Counted from the first letter of the stretch, positions 34,711-46,072 are shown. The stretch: DNA of 64,000 nt from an uncultured Bacilli bacterium (GCA_934162195.1 CAKPHO010000004.1:8326-72325); one strand, 5' to 3'. Made by a program: numbers and translations. The notes: a model not told the origin generated them from the letters alone.

Positions 34711-36507
34711 CTAACTTAATTCTTTAAATTGTTTAATTAAATTATCAAACATCTTAATTGCACTTTCAACTACTTCACTCTTTGTAACATCAATACCAGC
34801 AATTTTAAGTTCGTTTGCTGGATAGTCACTACCACCTAAAGATAAGAATTTCTTATAGTTTTCAAGAGCGTTTGGTTTATCATTTAATATGCCATCTGCA
34901 ATATAACATGCGCAAGACAAACCAATGGCATATTTATAAACATAAAAATCATAATAGAAATGAGGAATTCTTTCCCATTCATATCTAATAACATCGTCAA
35001 CTACAACATCAGGTCCAAAATATTTTTTATTTAATTCATAATACTTATCCGAAAGTAATTGACTAGTTAGTATTTCGCCTTTTTCTTTTAAGGCATGCAT
35101 AACTCTTTCAAATTCCGCAAACATAGTTTGTCTATAAATTGTCGATTTAAAATTATTCATCATTTCGTTAATAATATATTTTTTTTCATTTACATCATCA
35201 GTATGATTTAAGATGTAATATTTTAATAACAATTCATTAACGGTAGATGCGACTTCAGCAACAAAAATTTTATAACTAGAATATTGATATGGATTATTAT
35301 GACACGAATAATATGTGTGCATTGAATGACCAAGTTCATGAGCAAGTGTTGACACATCACCAAATTTACCATTAAAGTTTAGTAACACATATGGATTTGT
35401 ATCATAGAAACCACTTGAATAGGCACCTGTTCTTTTTCCTTTATTATTATAAACATCAATCCATCTTTCACCAAAAGCTTTATTTAGATTTGCTACATAA
35501 TCTTCTCCTAAAACCGCTAGTGCTTTCAAAACTAACTCTTTAGCTTCTTCAAATGTATAATTTTTTGAACAATCAGGTACTAAAGAATTATATTGATCAT
35601 ATAAATGGAATTCATCTAAACCTAAAACTTCTTTTTTTAAATCAAAATATTTATATAAAACATTTAAATTATTAGACACTGTATCTATTAAGTTATTATA
35701 AACTTCAGTACTAATATTATCATCAAATAAAGATGCTTCTAAACTGCTTGAATATTTTTTTAACTTCGCCATAGTAGTTAAAACTTCAACATTACCAGCA
35801 AAAGTATTAGCTATAGTATTTTTATAGTTACTATAGGTTTTTAATAACATTTCAAAAGCTTCTTTTCTAACATCTCTATTAGTAGATTCTATAAACGAAG
35901 AATAATTGCTTTCAGTAAGTTCAATTTCTTCACCTTTATCATTTTTTACTTTACCAAATCTTAAATCAGAATCAGTAAGAGCCTCAAATACTTGTTCTGG
36001 AGTACTATTTATATTAGCAAAAGATGAAATAATACTCTCTGCTTCTGTGTTTAATATATGATCTTTGTATCGATATAGTTGTTCCAACAAAAACTCATAT
36101 TCTTCTAATCTTGGTTCTTCTTTATAAAATTCTTTTACTTGACTATAATCTATTTTCATCATTTCAGGATTAGCAAAGGAATCTAATCTATTATATTCAG
36201 CTAACAAATTTTCAATTTTACCATTCATCTTTTGATATTCATCATTTGTTGTATCACTATCAAAATTTAGATGAGCATAATAATAAAGCTTATATAATTT
36301 TCTTTCTAAATTCATTGAGAACTCAATATAATCAAGTAAATTTTTAGCATTTTTTACAATATTACCTTTAAATTCTAGAACTTTTTTTATTTCTTTTGAA
36401 GCCAAATCATAATCCTCATACCATGAATCTACATCTTTGTAAATCGGTGTCAAATCCCATTTATATTTTTCTTCAATTTCACTTCTAGTTTTTTGTCTTT
36501 GTTCCAT
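34711..36507 (-). CDS. pepF: Oligoendopeptidase F
   Basis: 598 residues, normal for M3B peptidases. Zinc site HELGHSMH with the distal Glu region (FVAEVASTVNELLL). Cytosolic metallopeptidase of 7-17-residue peptides. It lies between dnaK and dnaJ in the same orientation and with short gaps, so it should be co-transcribed with heat-shock genes, which is unusual. A GAAGTTCTAG/CTAGAACTTC hairpin precedes it but lacks a T run in its direction. Confidence 0.93.
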   Translation of the reverse strand: MEQRQKTRSEIEEKYKWDLTPIYKDVDSWYEDYDLASKEIKKVLEFKGNIVKNAKNLLDYIEFSMNLERKLYKLYYYAHLNFDSDTTNDEYQKMNGKIENLLAEYNRLDSFANPEMMKIDYSQVKEFYKEEPRLEEYEFLLEQLYRYKDHILNTEAESIISSFANINSTPEQVFEALTDSDLRFGKVKNDKGEEIELTESNYSSFIESTNRDVRKEAFEMLLKTYSNYKNTIANTFAGNVEVLTTMAKLKKYSSSLEASLFDDNISTEVYNNLIDTVSNNLNVLYKYFDLKKEVLGLDEFHLYDQYNSLVPDCSKNYTFEEAKELVLKALAVLGEDYVANLNKAFGERWIDVYNNKGKRTGAYSSGFYDTNPYVLLNFNGKFGDVSTLAHELGHSMHTYYSCHNNPYQYSSYKIFVAEVASTVNELLLKYYILNHTDDVNEKKYIINEMMNNFKSTIYRQTMFAEFERVMHALKEKGEILTSQLLSDKYYELNKKYFGPDVVVDDVIRYEWERIPHFYYDFYVYKYAIGLSCACYIADGILNDKPNALENYKKFLSLGGSDYPANELKIAGIDVTKSEVVESAIKMFDNLIKQFKELS

Positions 36508-36556
36508 AGTCTCTCCTTAAATATACGAGAAGTTCTAGACTAGCTAGAACTTCTTT

Positions 36557-38383
<1,827 letters not shown>

Positions 38384-38394
38384 TCACCTTTCCT

Positions 38395-38946
38395 TTATTC
38401 TGAAACCCTGACCATTGCTGGACGGATTACTTTATCTTTTAATAGATATCCTTTTTGTAAAACCTCTATTACCATTCCAGGTTCTACACCTTCTCTTTTT
38501 TCTGTCATAACAGCTTGATGATAAGTTGGATCAAATGGTTTATTTATTCCATCAATAGCTTTAACTTCATACTTTTCCATCGTATTAACAAAACTGCAAT
38601 AAATCATTTTGAATCCTTCTAAAAACTTAGAAACTTCATCAGTTAAGTCATCATCATCCATTTTTATTGCTCTTTCAAAATTATCAATTGTTGGAAGAAG
38701 TTCTTTTACTAAGTCTTCATTTGAAAACTTTAACATTCGAGCGATTTCTTCATCTTTTCTTTTGCGATAATTTATCAAATCAGCTTTAGCTAATAAAACA
38801 TCTTGTTCTAATTTCTTGTTTTCTTCTTTTAACTTACCTATCTCTTCTTTATGTTTGTTCTTTTTAGGTTCGTGACACTCACACTTTTCAGAGCAAGTAC
38901 ATTTTTCATCATGTTTTTCTTCACATTTACATTTATCTTTTTCCAT
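38395..38946 (-). CDS. grpE: GrpE nucleotide exchange factor with Cys-rich N-terminus
   Basis: 183 residues. The GrpE body is complete: long coiled coil (LEQDVLLAKADLINYRKRKDEE), LLPTIDNFERAI and the beta-wing with GYLLKDKVIRPAMVRV. Unusually, the first ~28 residues contain six Cys in CxC pairs (CKC, CTC, CEC) with His and acidic residues, which looks like a metal- or redox-sensitive tail. It releases ADP from DnaK. Sits between hrcA and dnaK. Confidence 0.95.
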   Translation of the reverse strand: MEKDKCKCEEKHDEKCTCSEKCECHEPKKNKHKEEIGKLKEENKKLEQDVLLAKADLINYRKRKDEEIARMLKFSNEDLVKELLPTIDNFERAIKMDDDDLTDEVSKFLEGFKMIYCSFVNTMEKYEVKAIDGINKPFDPTYHQAVMTEKREGVEPGMVIEVLQKGYLLKDKVIRPAMVRVSE

Positions 38947-38955
38947 TTTAACCTC

Positions 38956-39942
38956 CTATTTACAATTTTCCTTGATGTAATTTAGAAGTGAAACTACTCT
39001 TTCATATTCCATTCTCTTAGGACCTATCAAAGCAATTGTTCCTTCTTCACCATCAATAGAATATTTGGTTTTAATAATTGTTAAATCGTCATCTAAATCA
39101 TTTTCACTACCAATATAAACATTGATGCCATTATCTTCTTCTTTGATATTATTAATTAATGATTTATCATGGAATTTATTAATTATCTCTCTTATTTTAT
39201 TGGTATTATCAAATTCTGGTTGCATCAAAATATTTTTGGCTCCAGCCACTTTAAAATTTTGATCATTTTTAAAATCAGCAAATGCATTATAAAAAGCATT
39301 ATATAAAGCTTCGTGTTGCTTTACATACCTAGAAATAATTGGTTTTATTTCAAACTCTAAAGCAGCACTTACTTCATCAATTGGTGTACCTACTAAAAGC
39401 TTATTTATTAAATCAACAGTTTGTTTTATGTCATTTAGTGATACATGTTCTTCTAAATACATATTTTTATGCTCAACATAGCCCTTATCAGTAACTACTA
39501 TTGCTATTAACTGTTGTTCATTAAGTGGTACTACCTCTAATTTACTAATTTTATTTTCCTTTGATGATTTACCTAAAACTACCGCTGTATAATTAGTAAG
39601 TTCTGATATTATTTCCATACTTTTTGTAATAACATCACTCAACACCAAATTTTTATTGTGGAAAACAGTCTGCAATTTCAACATGTCTTCACCACTCAAT
39701 TTTTTTGGTTCCATCAAGTAATCAACATAATATCTATATCCCTTTTCACTAGGAACTCTACCAGAAGATGTATGTGTTTTTTCTAACAGACCTAACTCCT
39801 CTAACTCACTCATTTCATTACGAATTGTTGCACTTGAACATTTCATAATACTACAAAGTGACTTCGAACTTATTGGCCTAGCACTTTTTATATAATCTTC
39901 AACAATAAGTCTTAGTAAAGTTTCTTTTCTGTTACTAATCAT
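38956..39942 (-). CDS. hrcA: Heat-shock repressor HrcA
   Basis: 328 residues. Winged helix at the N-terminus (KSLCSIMKCSSATIRNEMSELEELGLLEKTHTSSGRVPSEKGYR contains the recognition helix and wing), then a GAF-like dimerisation domain. It represses chaperone genes by binding CIRCE and needs GroEL to stay active. First gene of the hrcA-grpE-dnaK cluster, with two CIRCE-like sites in its own promoter region. Confidence 0.96.
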   Translation of the reverse strand: MISNRKETLLRLIVEDYIKSARPISSKSLCSIMKCSSATIRNEMSELEELGLLEKTHTSSGRVPSEKGYRYYVDYLMEPKKLSGEDMLKLQTVFHNKNLVLSDVITKSMEIISELTNYTAVVLGKSSKENKISKLEVVPLNEQQLIAIVVTDKGYVEHKNMYLEEHVSLNDIKQTVDLINKLLVGTPIDEVSAALEFEIKPIISRYVKQHEALYNAFYNAFADFKNDQNFKVAGAKNILMQPEFDNTNKIREIINKFHDKSLINNIKEEDNGINVYIGSENDLDDDLTIIKTKYSIDGEEGTIALIGPKRMEYERVVSLLNYIKENCK

Positions 39943-39954
39943 TAAATCACCTCT

Positions 39955-40028
39955 TTAGCAGACGTTATTCTCGAATGCTAATTTCATTATACTAGTATAT
40001 GTTAGCATTGTCAATATATGAGTGCTAA
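39955..40028 (-). promoter_or_regulatory. hrcA operon promoter with two CIRCE-like operators
   Basis: Minus strand TTGACA (40009-40014), 17 bases, TATAAT (39986-39991). CIRCE 1 (40002-40028) is TTAGCATTG, nine bases, GAGTGCTAA and covers the -35. CIRCE 2 (39955-39981) is TTAGCAGAC, nine bases, GAATGCTAA and lies over the start of the transcript. Both deviate from TTAGCACTC/GAGTGCTAA mainly in the inner half-site bases. Confidence 0.88.
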
Positions 40029-40095
40029 AAAATTATTTTTTCACAAATTTTTCATTTTTTTACATTTTTATTACATAATATTATTAGGTGAAATT

Positions 40096-40596
40096 ATGAA
40101 TATTATTCTTTATTTTATTATTTTTATATCAAAAACAATTGAACTAGCTTTAGGTACACTTAGAATCATTGTTATTGCAAATGGAAGAAAAGTATTCGGA
40201 GCTATTTTGCAAGGTATTATAGCAATTGTATGGATGTGTATTACTGGTGTTGTCATTGTAAATATTACAAAAGATCCATTTAAAATAGTAGCGTTTGCTC
40301 TAGGTTCTGCTTTTGGTTCATACGTTGGTAGTATGATAGAAGAAAAAATGGCTATTGGTAATAATATGCTAATTATTATTATAAAAAAGGAACTAGAAGA
40401 AAAGATTGTTTCAATTATTAAAGATAACGGTTACAAAGTTACTAATGTTGAAAGTTGCGATAAAGAAAAATCTATATTGGTTGTTGTTCTAACTAGAAAG
40501 GATAGAAAAATGATTGTAAATTTAATTAGAAATGAGGATAAAGATGTTACTATCATCGCCAATAACGCTTTCAAATTAAATAACAAAAAAAGGTAA
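40096..40596 (+). CDS. UPF0316 (DUF5698/DUF2179) membrane protein
   Basis: 166 residues from the ATG at 40096, with AGGTGA upstream; an ATG at 40018 lies inside CIRCE 1 and lacks a ribosome site. Three membrane segments with TIELALGTLRIIVIANGRK and FALGSAFGSYVGSMIEEKMA are characteristic of UPF0316; the C-terminal ~55 residues form a DUF2179 cytosolic domain. Function unknown in the family. Divergent from hrcA. Confidence 0.82.
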   Translation: MNIILYFIIFISKTIELALGTLRIIVIANGRKVFGAILQGIIAIVWMCITGVVIVNITKDPFKIVAFALGSAFGSYVGSMIEEKMAIGNNMLIIIIKKELEEKIVSIIKDNGYKVTNVESCDKEKSILVVVLTRKDRKMIVNLIRNEDKDVTIIANNAFKLNNKKR

Positions 40597-40625
40597 TTGA
40601 AAAGATTATTTTAATTACCTTTGTT
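40587..40625 (+). terminator. Terminator between the UPF0316 gene and prepilin F
   Basis: AGGTAATT/AATTACCT stem with A run before and TTTG after; serves the plus-strand gene and possibly the converging prepilin. Confidence 0.65.
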
Positions 40626-40652
40626 TAAATGAATATATAACTAACATAACTA

Positions 40653-41519
40653 CTAATTTTCACAATATGAGGCATCATTATCATATGAATAACAATAACT
40701 ATTAGTATTTCTATCTTCAGATTTAACATAACCATCTGAATAAGAAGTCAATCCAATTATTGAATCATCATCACCATTTTCACATCCACAACCAAACTCA
40801 TTGAAATTACGACAAATAAAATCTTCAGAATGATAATTTTTTAAAACCAATGCATTTCCTGTGTAATCTGCTTCATTTTCTGCATATCCATATTCACCAT
40901 TTGTTAAACAATATTCCTTATTATTAACGTCAACGCATACATACGTCTCTGTTACTTTACTATCTTTATCCAACACATGTTTTAAATAATTATTTTTTCC
41001 TAATGTGCTTGCATCTTTTGTAAATTTAGAAGTGTCACTTGAATCTATTGTATCTCCTATCTTTATTCTATCTGTTGACCATCTATATACAACTGTTGAT
41101 GAACTACTATCTTTCTCTGTTGCTTCATATTTCTTATTTGCTGAGTTGTATGCTACTTCATAAGAACCTACTGTCATCTTTGAATCAGTTGTTACTTGTC
41201 CATTGCTTATTTTTATGGTTCCTGATGTTGGCTTATTTCCATTCATTTCTATTACTAGAGGTTCTGTTAATCCGTTACCTGTTAAATTTCCTTTGTCATT
41301 TATTGTATACGTTCCATCTGGAATACCATCACTATCTAGTCTTGCTGTTGCAACTGCTGTTTCTACAGCTTCAATATAATTATCTGCACTTCTCTCTGCG
41401 GCTCCTTTTTGTGATTTTTTTATTGTATTCATTACTATTGGTGTTGCTATTAATGCGATTATTGCTAGCACTACTATTACCGCTAGTAATTCGATTAAAG
41501 TAAATCCTCTTTTTTTCAT
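40653..41519 (-). CDS. Prepilin-like protein F with divergent Cys-rich tip
   Basis: 288 residues. Signal MKKRG before FTLIELLAVIVVLAII; a GGGAGG site precedes the ATG. The middle domain (GTYTINDKGNLTGNGL, NGNKPTSGTIKISNGQVTT) matches B and E. The tip is only ~130 residues, has eight Cys (CRNFNEFGCGCENG, SYCYSYDNDASYCEN) and lacks the GVRPVI ending, so it is a different tip on the same stalk. The gap to the leader-element terminator (41655-41720) is ~135 bases and contains only a weak promoter candidate (TATAAT at 41551-41556 without a good -35). Confidence 0.75.
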   Translation of the reverse strand: MKKRGFTLIELLAVIVVLAIIALIATPIVMNTIKKSQKGAAERSADNYIEAVETAVATARLDSDGIPDGTYTINDKGNLTGNGLTEPLVIEMNGNKPTSGTIKISNGQVTTDSKMTVGSYEVAYNSANKKYEATEKDSSSSTVVYRWSTDRIKIGDTIDSSDTSKFTKDASTLGKNNYLKHVLDKDSKVTETYVCVDVNNKEYCLTNGEYGYAENEADYTGNALVLKNYHSEDFICRNFNEFGCGCENGDDDSIIGLTSYSDGYVKSEDRNTNSYCYSYDNDASYCEN

Positions 41520-41657
41520 CTTTCTTACCTCCCTTATGATTTACATTTTAATTATACCCTTTTTTGTTTATTATAAACATAGAGTCATAATACAACTTTT
41601 ATTTCCATTATTATGCTTATAATACCATTCCTTTCTATTTTATATGTTTCATAAAGG

Positions 41658-41720
41658 TATAACAAAAACACAAAGAAATCTAGATTATCAAAAATCTAGA
41701 AACTTTGTGTTTTCTTTATC
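41658..41720 (-). terminator. Terminator of leader element, copy 2
   Basis: Same AACACAAAG/CTTTGTGTT stem as copy 1, with the inner stem shortened to TCTAGA/TCTAGA. A T run follows on the minus strand. Confidence 0.75.
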
Positions 41721-41739
41721 TTTTATTATTATAGTATGA

Positions 41740-41799
41740 TTAAATAACCCCCCCCCAGGTTAGGTTTTGAGCTAAGTTTATTTTTACATCTTTAACCAT
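41740..41799 (-). CDS. 19-residue leader peptide with a G9 tract, copy 2
   Basis: Frame MVKDVKINLAQNLTWGGVI with the same GGTAGTGAT site and the same nine-G run (41748-41756). Differences from copy 1 are Asn to Lys, Ile to Thr and two synonymous changes. Located between greA and prepilin F, again directly upstream of a prepilin and unrelated to the gene before it. Confidence 0.5.
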   Translation of the reverse strand: MVKDVKINLAQNLTWGGVI

Positions 41800-41823
41800 A
41801 CTATCACTACCTTTACTGTCTTT

Positions 41824-41853
41824 ATTATACAGTTCTATATTTATTTTTGTCAA
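41824..41853 (-). promoter_or_regulatory. Consensus promoter of leader element, copy 2
   Basis: Minus strand TTGACA (41848-41853), 18 bases, TATAAT (41824-41829), about 20 bases past the greA stop; same spacing as copy 1 although the spacer sequence has drifted. Confidence 0.8.
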
Positions 41854-41875
41854 CATTTACAAAAAAATATTCGTT

Positions 41876-42382
41876 TTATTTACGAATACATTTTGTTTTT
41901 ACATCCTCCTCTATTTTTATTATTTTATTTATTCTTCCAGAAATTATAGATTTTTCTACTGAATAGCTAAAGTTATCTCCTTGAGTTTTACCAATAACAG
42001 CCTTTCCTAATGGACTACTAATTGAAATAAAGTTTACTGGGTCTTTTGAGAGCTTTGTTTCAATTAATGTAAATGTAGATTTATTATCCTCATCATCAAA
42101 AACTATTTCAAAAGTACTTCCTATTCCTATTTCATCACTGTTATTTCTTTCAACAATTTTACAATTTTGTAATTTTTCTTTAATATCGTTAAGCGCTGCA
42201 ACATTCATAAAAGAATGTTGCAGTAAAGAACTGTCAAATAAAACTCTGGCTTCTTCTCCTTGACCAGTCTTTCTTTCTAAATAATTCTCTTTTCTTATTT
42301 CAAGAATATCATTGAATTTTTCATTTTCATATTTTAATTGTCTTTTTAAATTTTCAATTTGTTCAGGCAAAAAATTATACAT
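41876..42382 (-). CDS. greA: GreA/GreB family transcription elongation factor
   Basis: 168 residues: an N-terminal helical hairpin (EQIENLKRQLKYENEKFND) followed by the FKBP-like GreA/B C-terminal domain with ISISSPLGKAVIGKTQGD, the family's SPLGxALLGKxxGD signature. It rescues backtracked RNA polymerase by stimulating transcript cleavage. The coiled coil is more divergent than in typical GreA, so a paralogue with a different role is possible. Confidence 0.8.
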   Translation of the reverse strand: MYNFLPEQIENLKRQLKYENEKFNDILEIRKENYLERKTGQGEEARVLFDSSLLQHSFMNVAALNDIKEKLQNCKIVERNNSDEIGIGSTFEIVFDDEDNKSTFTLIETKLSKDPVNFISISSPLGKAVIGKTQGDNFSYSVEKSIISGRINKIIKIEEDVKTKCIRK

Positions 42383-42437
42383 TTTATCTTCCTTTCCACA
42401 CGAGGCATACTATGGCATAATACTTCTATCATATCAA

Positions 42438-43490
42438 CTAACTTAAGACAATAAAAAGTATAAAACCAATTCCAAATAACAAAGTTACTAAAGATAAAAA
42501 TATTAAATTTAAATAACCATTTTGTTTTTTAGGATCGTTAAATTTCAAAGTGTATTGATATCCTTTTTCATTATTTAAATCCCTAGTATTTTCATTAGAT
42601 TTCATTTCTTTTCGACGTTCTATTATTGCTAGTAAAGTTTGTTTTTGTTCCGGAGTTAAACTATTAAATTTGTTATCTAACATATATTGAAGTTCATAAT
42701 CATCTAAATTGTTCATATCTACATCTTGAGGAGCTTCTACCATAACTTGAGTTTCCATTCCTTTTTCATCAATACTATTAACATCATCAGATATAGTTTC
42801 AGATGTTGTTTCATTAACTTTTCTAACTTCCATTTTGTTATCATTATTTAAATAAGTATAATAAGTTTCTCCTGTATCTTTATCAATATATATATTTCTT
42901 TTTGTATCAACTATAAAGTTTATTTCATCTGCTTTTCTACCTTTCATAACAGCAGCAAATTCTCTTCTTTCTTCTGGAGTTAATTCTCTTGTGTTTATAC
43001 TGTTGGTTGACTCTAAATTAGCTTCTAATTTATCTTTTCTCATCTCTTTTACTATTTCTTCCTTATTTTTTACCCCATCGTTACTTTGAAGATTAACAGA
43101 TTTATTTTGACGTTCATTAAATTGGGTAACAAAATCTTTATTATTCATATTATCTTCTAAAACAGTGTACGAACCATCTTTATTTTCAATTTTTATATAT
43201 TTATCATCAAAGCCTTTCTCATCTTTAATTACCATTTGAGAAACACCATCTAAATTTAAGCTAGTAGTATCTTCTTTAGTTCTATCATAATAATCAAGTA
43301 CTGCAGTTGTAACTTTATTTAAATCTTGTTCATCTAGGTTTATACCAGCTTCTTTTAGTAGATTCATTAATTCTGGACTAGAATACGCTGATTCTCTTAT
43401 CTTTCTAATATAATTAAGTATGTCTTCTTTTGTCTTTAACTCACCAGAATTAACCTTACTTTTTATTAAATCTACAAACTTATTATTCAT
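42438..43490 (-). CDS. Hypothetical tail-anchored protein
   Basis: 350 residues from the ATG at 43490 (GGTGAT upstream). Mostly charged and soluble, with one C-terminal membrane helix (LIFLSLVTLLFGIGFILFIVL). Ordered patches include NKFVDLIKSKVNSGELKTK and LTPEERREFAAVMKGRKADE. No family recognised. It follows clpC immediately and is probably co-transcribed with it. Confidence 0.6.
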   Translation of the reverse strand: MNNKFVDLIKSKVNSGELKTKEDILNYIRKIRESAYSSPELMNLLKEAGINLDEQDLNKVTTAVLDYYDRTKEDTTSLNLDGVSQMVIKDEKGFDDKYIKIENKDGSYTVLEDNMNNKDFVTQFNERQNKSVNLQSNDGVKNKEEIVKEMRKDKLEANLESTNSINTRELTPEERREFAAVMKGRKADEINFIVDTKRNIYIDKDTGETYYTYLNNDNKMEVRKVNETTSETISDDVNSIDEKGMETQVMVEAPQDVDMNNLDDYELQYMLDNKFNSLTPEQKQTLLAIIERRKEMKSNENTRDLNNEKGYQYTLKFNDPKKQNGYLNLIFLSLVTLLFGIGFILFIVLS

Positions 43491-43526
43491 ACTATCACCA
43501 ACTATAGTATAACATAAGACTCTCAT

Positions 43527-45851
43527 TTAAACACTAACTTTATTGTTTATTGACACAATATTAACGTTAGTAATGCCATTCATACATTTTTCAATTATTT
43601 GATTTTCAACTAATTCTTTTATTATCTTACTTATTTTTCTAGCTCCAAATTCTTTATATTTACTTTTTTCAATTATTTCAGTTACTACATTTTTAGAGTT
43701 AGTTACTTTTATTCCTTTGTTCTTATATTTATTTTTTAATTTTTTTAAATTCATATCAACTATTTTTGTAATATCTTCTTTATTTAGTGATTTAAAGAAA
43801 ATAGTAGTATCAATACGATTAATAAACGGTAGAGAAAAATTCTCTTTTAGTTTTTGTTCTATTATACTATTTTTGTCATTAGAAAAACCAATACTATTTT
43901 CATTAAATCCTATATTAGATGTCATTATAATTGTTGTATTATCAAAGCGAACTTCTATCCCCTTAGAATCTTTTATTTTTCCTTCATCTAATATTTGAAA
44001 TAATAAGTTTATAATAGCTGGATGAGCTTTCTCTATTTCATCTAAAATAATAACAGAAAATGGTTTGTTTCTAACTTCTTCTAATATATTTTTAGAGTCT
44101 GAATATCCAACATATCCTGGAGGAGCTCCTACTATTTTACTGACAGAATGAGCTTCAGAATACTCACTCATATCTAATTTAATAACATTTTCCTTTCCCA
44201 CTAGTTCATTACCAAATGTTTTAGCTAAACAAGTTTTACCTATACCACTCGATCCACAAAAGATAATAGAATTACACTTATTTTCATCTACAAATCCCAA
44301 CTTAATTCTTTTAGCTAGATTTATTAATTTACTGATGGCCTCATCTTGACCAATGATATTACTTTTTAAGTTTTCTTCAATATTAAAAATTATTTGTTCT
44401 TTCTCTTTTAATAATTCGTATACCGGTATTCTAGTTCTTTTATTTATAACAAGTGCAACATCTTCTTTAGATATAACTCTTTTATTAGTATCTTTAATAA
44501 CATCTAATTCTATCTTGTTTATTTTATCCATTAATTCTTTTTCTTTTTTTCTAAATTTTGCTGCACTATCAAAATTATTGTTAATAATAGCCTCATTTTT
44601 ACTATTAATCACAAGTTGTAGATTTTTATTATAATTTTTATATTTTTTTATTTCATCACTTTCTTTTAAACTTGCAAAGCTACATACCTCATCTAATATA
44701 TCTATAGATTTATCTGGTTGATTACGATCATATATATATCTTTCAGATAAGTCAACAATCAAATCTATTATTTCTTCATTTATAATTACGTTGTGATACT
44801 TTTCATAAATCGGTTTTAGTTTACTCAATATTTCTTTTACAGTCGCTTTATCAGGAGTTTGTATTAATATTTTTTGAAATCTTCTATCTAACGCTCCATC
44901 TGCCTCTATATACTTTTTATACTCTTCTGTTGTTGTAGCTCCTATACATTTTATTTTACCTCTAGCTAAAGCCGGCTTAAAAATATTAGAAGCATCTATT
45001 GCTCCTTCAGCACCTCCTGCTCCTACTAATGTGTGTATCTCGTCAATAAAAATAATAATATCATCATTATCTTCTATTTCTTTTAACACTTTACGCATTC
45101 TCTCTTCAAATTCACCACGATATTTAGTACCCGCTACCATAGTAGCCATATCTAAACTTATAATACGTTTGTTTTTTAATTTCTTAGGGACTTCTCCAAA
45201 GGCTACCATTCTACTAAGCTCTTCTACAATTGCTGTTTTCCCTACACCTGCCTCTCCTATTAAGATAGGATTATTCTTTGTCCTACGACATAATATTTCT
45301 AAAAGTCTACTGATTTCTTCATCTCTTCCTATAACAGGATCTAACTCATTATTTAAAGCTTTCTTTGTTAAATCATATCCTAGTTCATCAATTAATAGTT
45401 TTTTATTTTTTTTAGTTTTAGAAGACATTATTAACTTGTTTGAGAAATCTTTATATAATTTATCAAGATCAATATCCATTCCAAGCATTATTCTGATACC
45501 AACACCTTCCCCTTCTTCAAGAAGACTTGCAAAAAGATGTTCTACAGTTACATCACCATTATTATTTTCTTTACTATCAACTATAGCATTTTCAATTATT
45601 CTTTTAAGTAATGGTGTATATAAAAACCATTCCGGATGTTCACTACCAACACCTATAATGTTAGTTATTTCTTTTTTTAACACATCATAAGTCAAATTAT
45701 ATTCTTTTAGTTTCTTTGAAACAGCATTGTTATCTTTTAAAATAGCTAAAAGTAAGTGTTCACTACCAACATAAGGATGTTTTAATTCATACATTTCTTC
45801 CTTAGCGCTAACTAGTATTTTACGTGCTTCTTCTGTAAATTCTCCAAACAC
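43527..45851 (-). CDS. clpC: ATP-dependent Clp protease ATPase subunit ClpC
   Basis: 774 residues from a GTG at 45851, chosen because AGGAGATGAT precedes it and FGEFTEEARKIL is the normal ClpC N-terminus. Two Clp_N repeats (about 1-140), AAA1 with GEAGVGKTAIVEEL, a UVR-like middle region (FDSAAKFRKKEKELMDKI), and AAA2 with GSSGIGKTCLAKTF. Unfoldase that feeds ClpP. The usual ctsR-mcsA-mcsB neighbours are absent, and no CtsR box was seen. Confidence 0.92.
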   Translation of the reverse strand: MFGEFTEEARKILVSAKEEMYELKHPYVGSEHLLLAILKDNNAVSKKLKEYNLTYDVLKKEITNIIGVGSEHPEWFLYTPLLKRIIENAIVDSKENNNGDVTVEHLFASLLEEGEGVGIRIMLGMDIDLDKLYKDFSNKLIMSSKTKKNKKLLIDELGYDLTKKALNNELDPVIGRDEEISRLLEILCRRTKNNPILIGEAGVGKTAIVEELSRMVAFGEVPKKLKNKRIISLDMATMVAGTKYRGEFEERMRKVLKEIEDNDDIIIFIDEIHTLVGAGGAEGAIDASNIFKPALARGKIKCIGATTTEEYKKYIEADGALDRRFQKILIQTPDKATVKEILSKLKPIYEKYHNVIINEEIIDLIVDLSERYIYDRNQPDKSIDILDEVCSFASLKESDEIKKYKNYNKNLQLVINSKNEAIINNNFDSAAKFRKKEKELMDKINKIELDVIKDTNKRVISKEDVALVINKRTRIPVYELLKEKEQIIFNIEENLKSNIIGQDEAISKLINLAKRIKLGFVDENKCNSIIFCGSSGIGKTCLAKTFGNELVGKENVIKLDMSEYSEAHSVSKIVGAPPGYVGYSDSKNILEEVRNKPFSVIILDEIEKAHPAIINLLFQILDEGKIKDSKGIEVRFDNTTIIMTSNIGFNENSIGFSNDKNSIIEQKLKENFSLPFINRIDTTIFFKSLNKEDITKIVDMNLKKLKNKYKNKGIKVTNSKNVVTEIIEKSKYKEFGARKISKIIKELVENQIIEKCMNGITNVNIVSINNKVSV

Positions 45852-45901
45852 ATTATCATCTCCTTTATATTCTATGTTATTGTGTAACTTATTTATCATT
45901 T

Positions 45902-46072
45902 TTAATCATATATAATCATTGCTGAAAAACAAAATACTTGTTCCTCCGAAAAAACACTAACACTAACTTGATATTTAATATCTATTACATCACCATCCAA
46001 GTCTTTTAAAAAATTATTTACCGCTGCTTCTAAATCTTTTTCATGACCTTCATCAAATATTTTAACCTTCAT
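45902..46072 (-). CDS. Cse60-like sporulation-associated small protein
   Basis: 56 residues with GGTGAT upstream. It starts MKVKIFDEGHEKDLEAAVN and ends VSVFSEEQVFCFSAMIIYD, the pattern of the Cse60 family (about 60 residues). In Bacillus cse60 is a SigE-dependent gene of unknown biochemical role, so its presence fits with sigE and spoIIGA in this genome. It lies just upstream of clpC. Confidence 0.7.
   Translation of the reverse strand: MKVKIFDEGHEKDLEAAVNNFLKDLDGDVIDIKYQVSVSVFSEEQVFCFSAMIIYD

Noticed and set aside
36510..36545. GAAGTTCTAG/CTAGAACTTC hairpin as a terminator between dnaK and pepF
   Set aside because: The T run lies on the plus-strand side only, where no gene ends; in the transcribed direction there is none, so readthrough into pepF is expected.
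40018..40095. Longer N-terminus for the UPF0316 protein starting at 40018
   Set aside because: That ATG lies within CIRCE 1, has no ribosome site, and the added residues do not fit the family; the ATG at 40096 has AGGTGA upstream.
41039..41503. Long plus-strand open frames opposite prepilin genes (also at 8494, 56554, 63302)
   Set aside because: They are hydrophobic antisense shadows of the Thr/Asn-rich prepilin codons, with no ribosome sites or family similarity.
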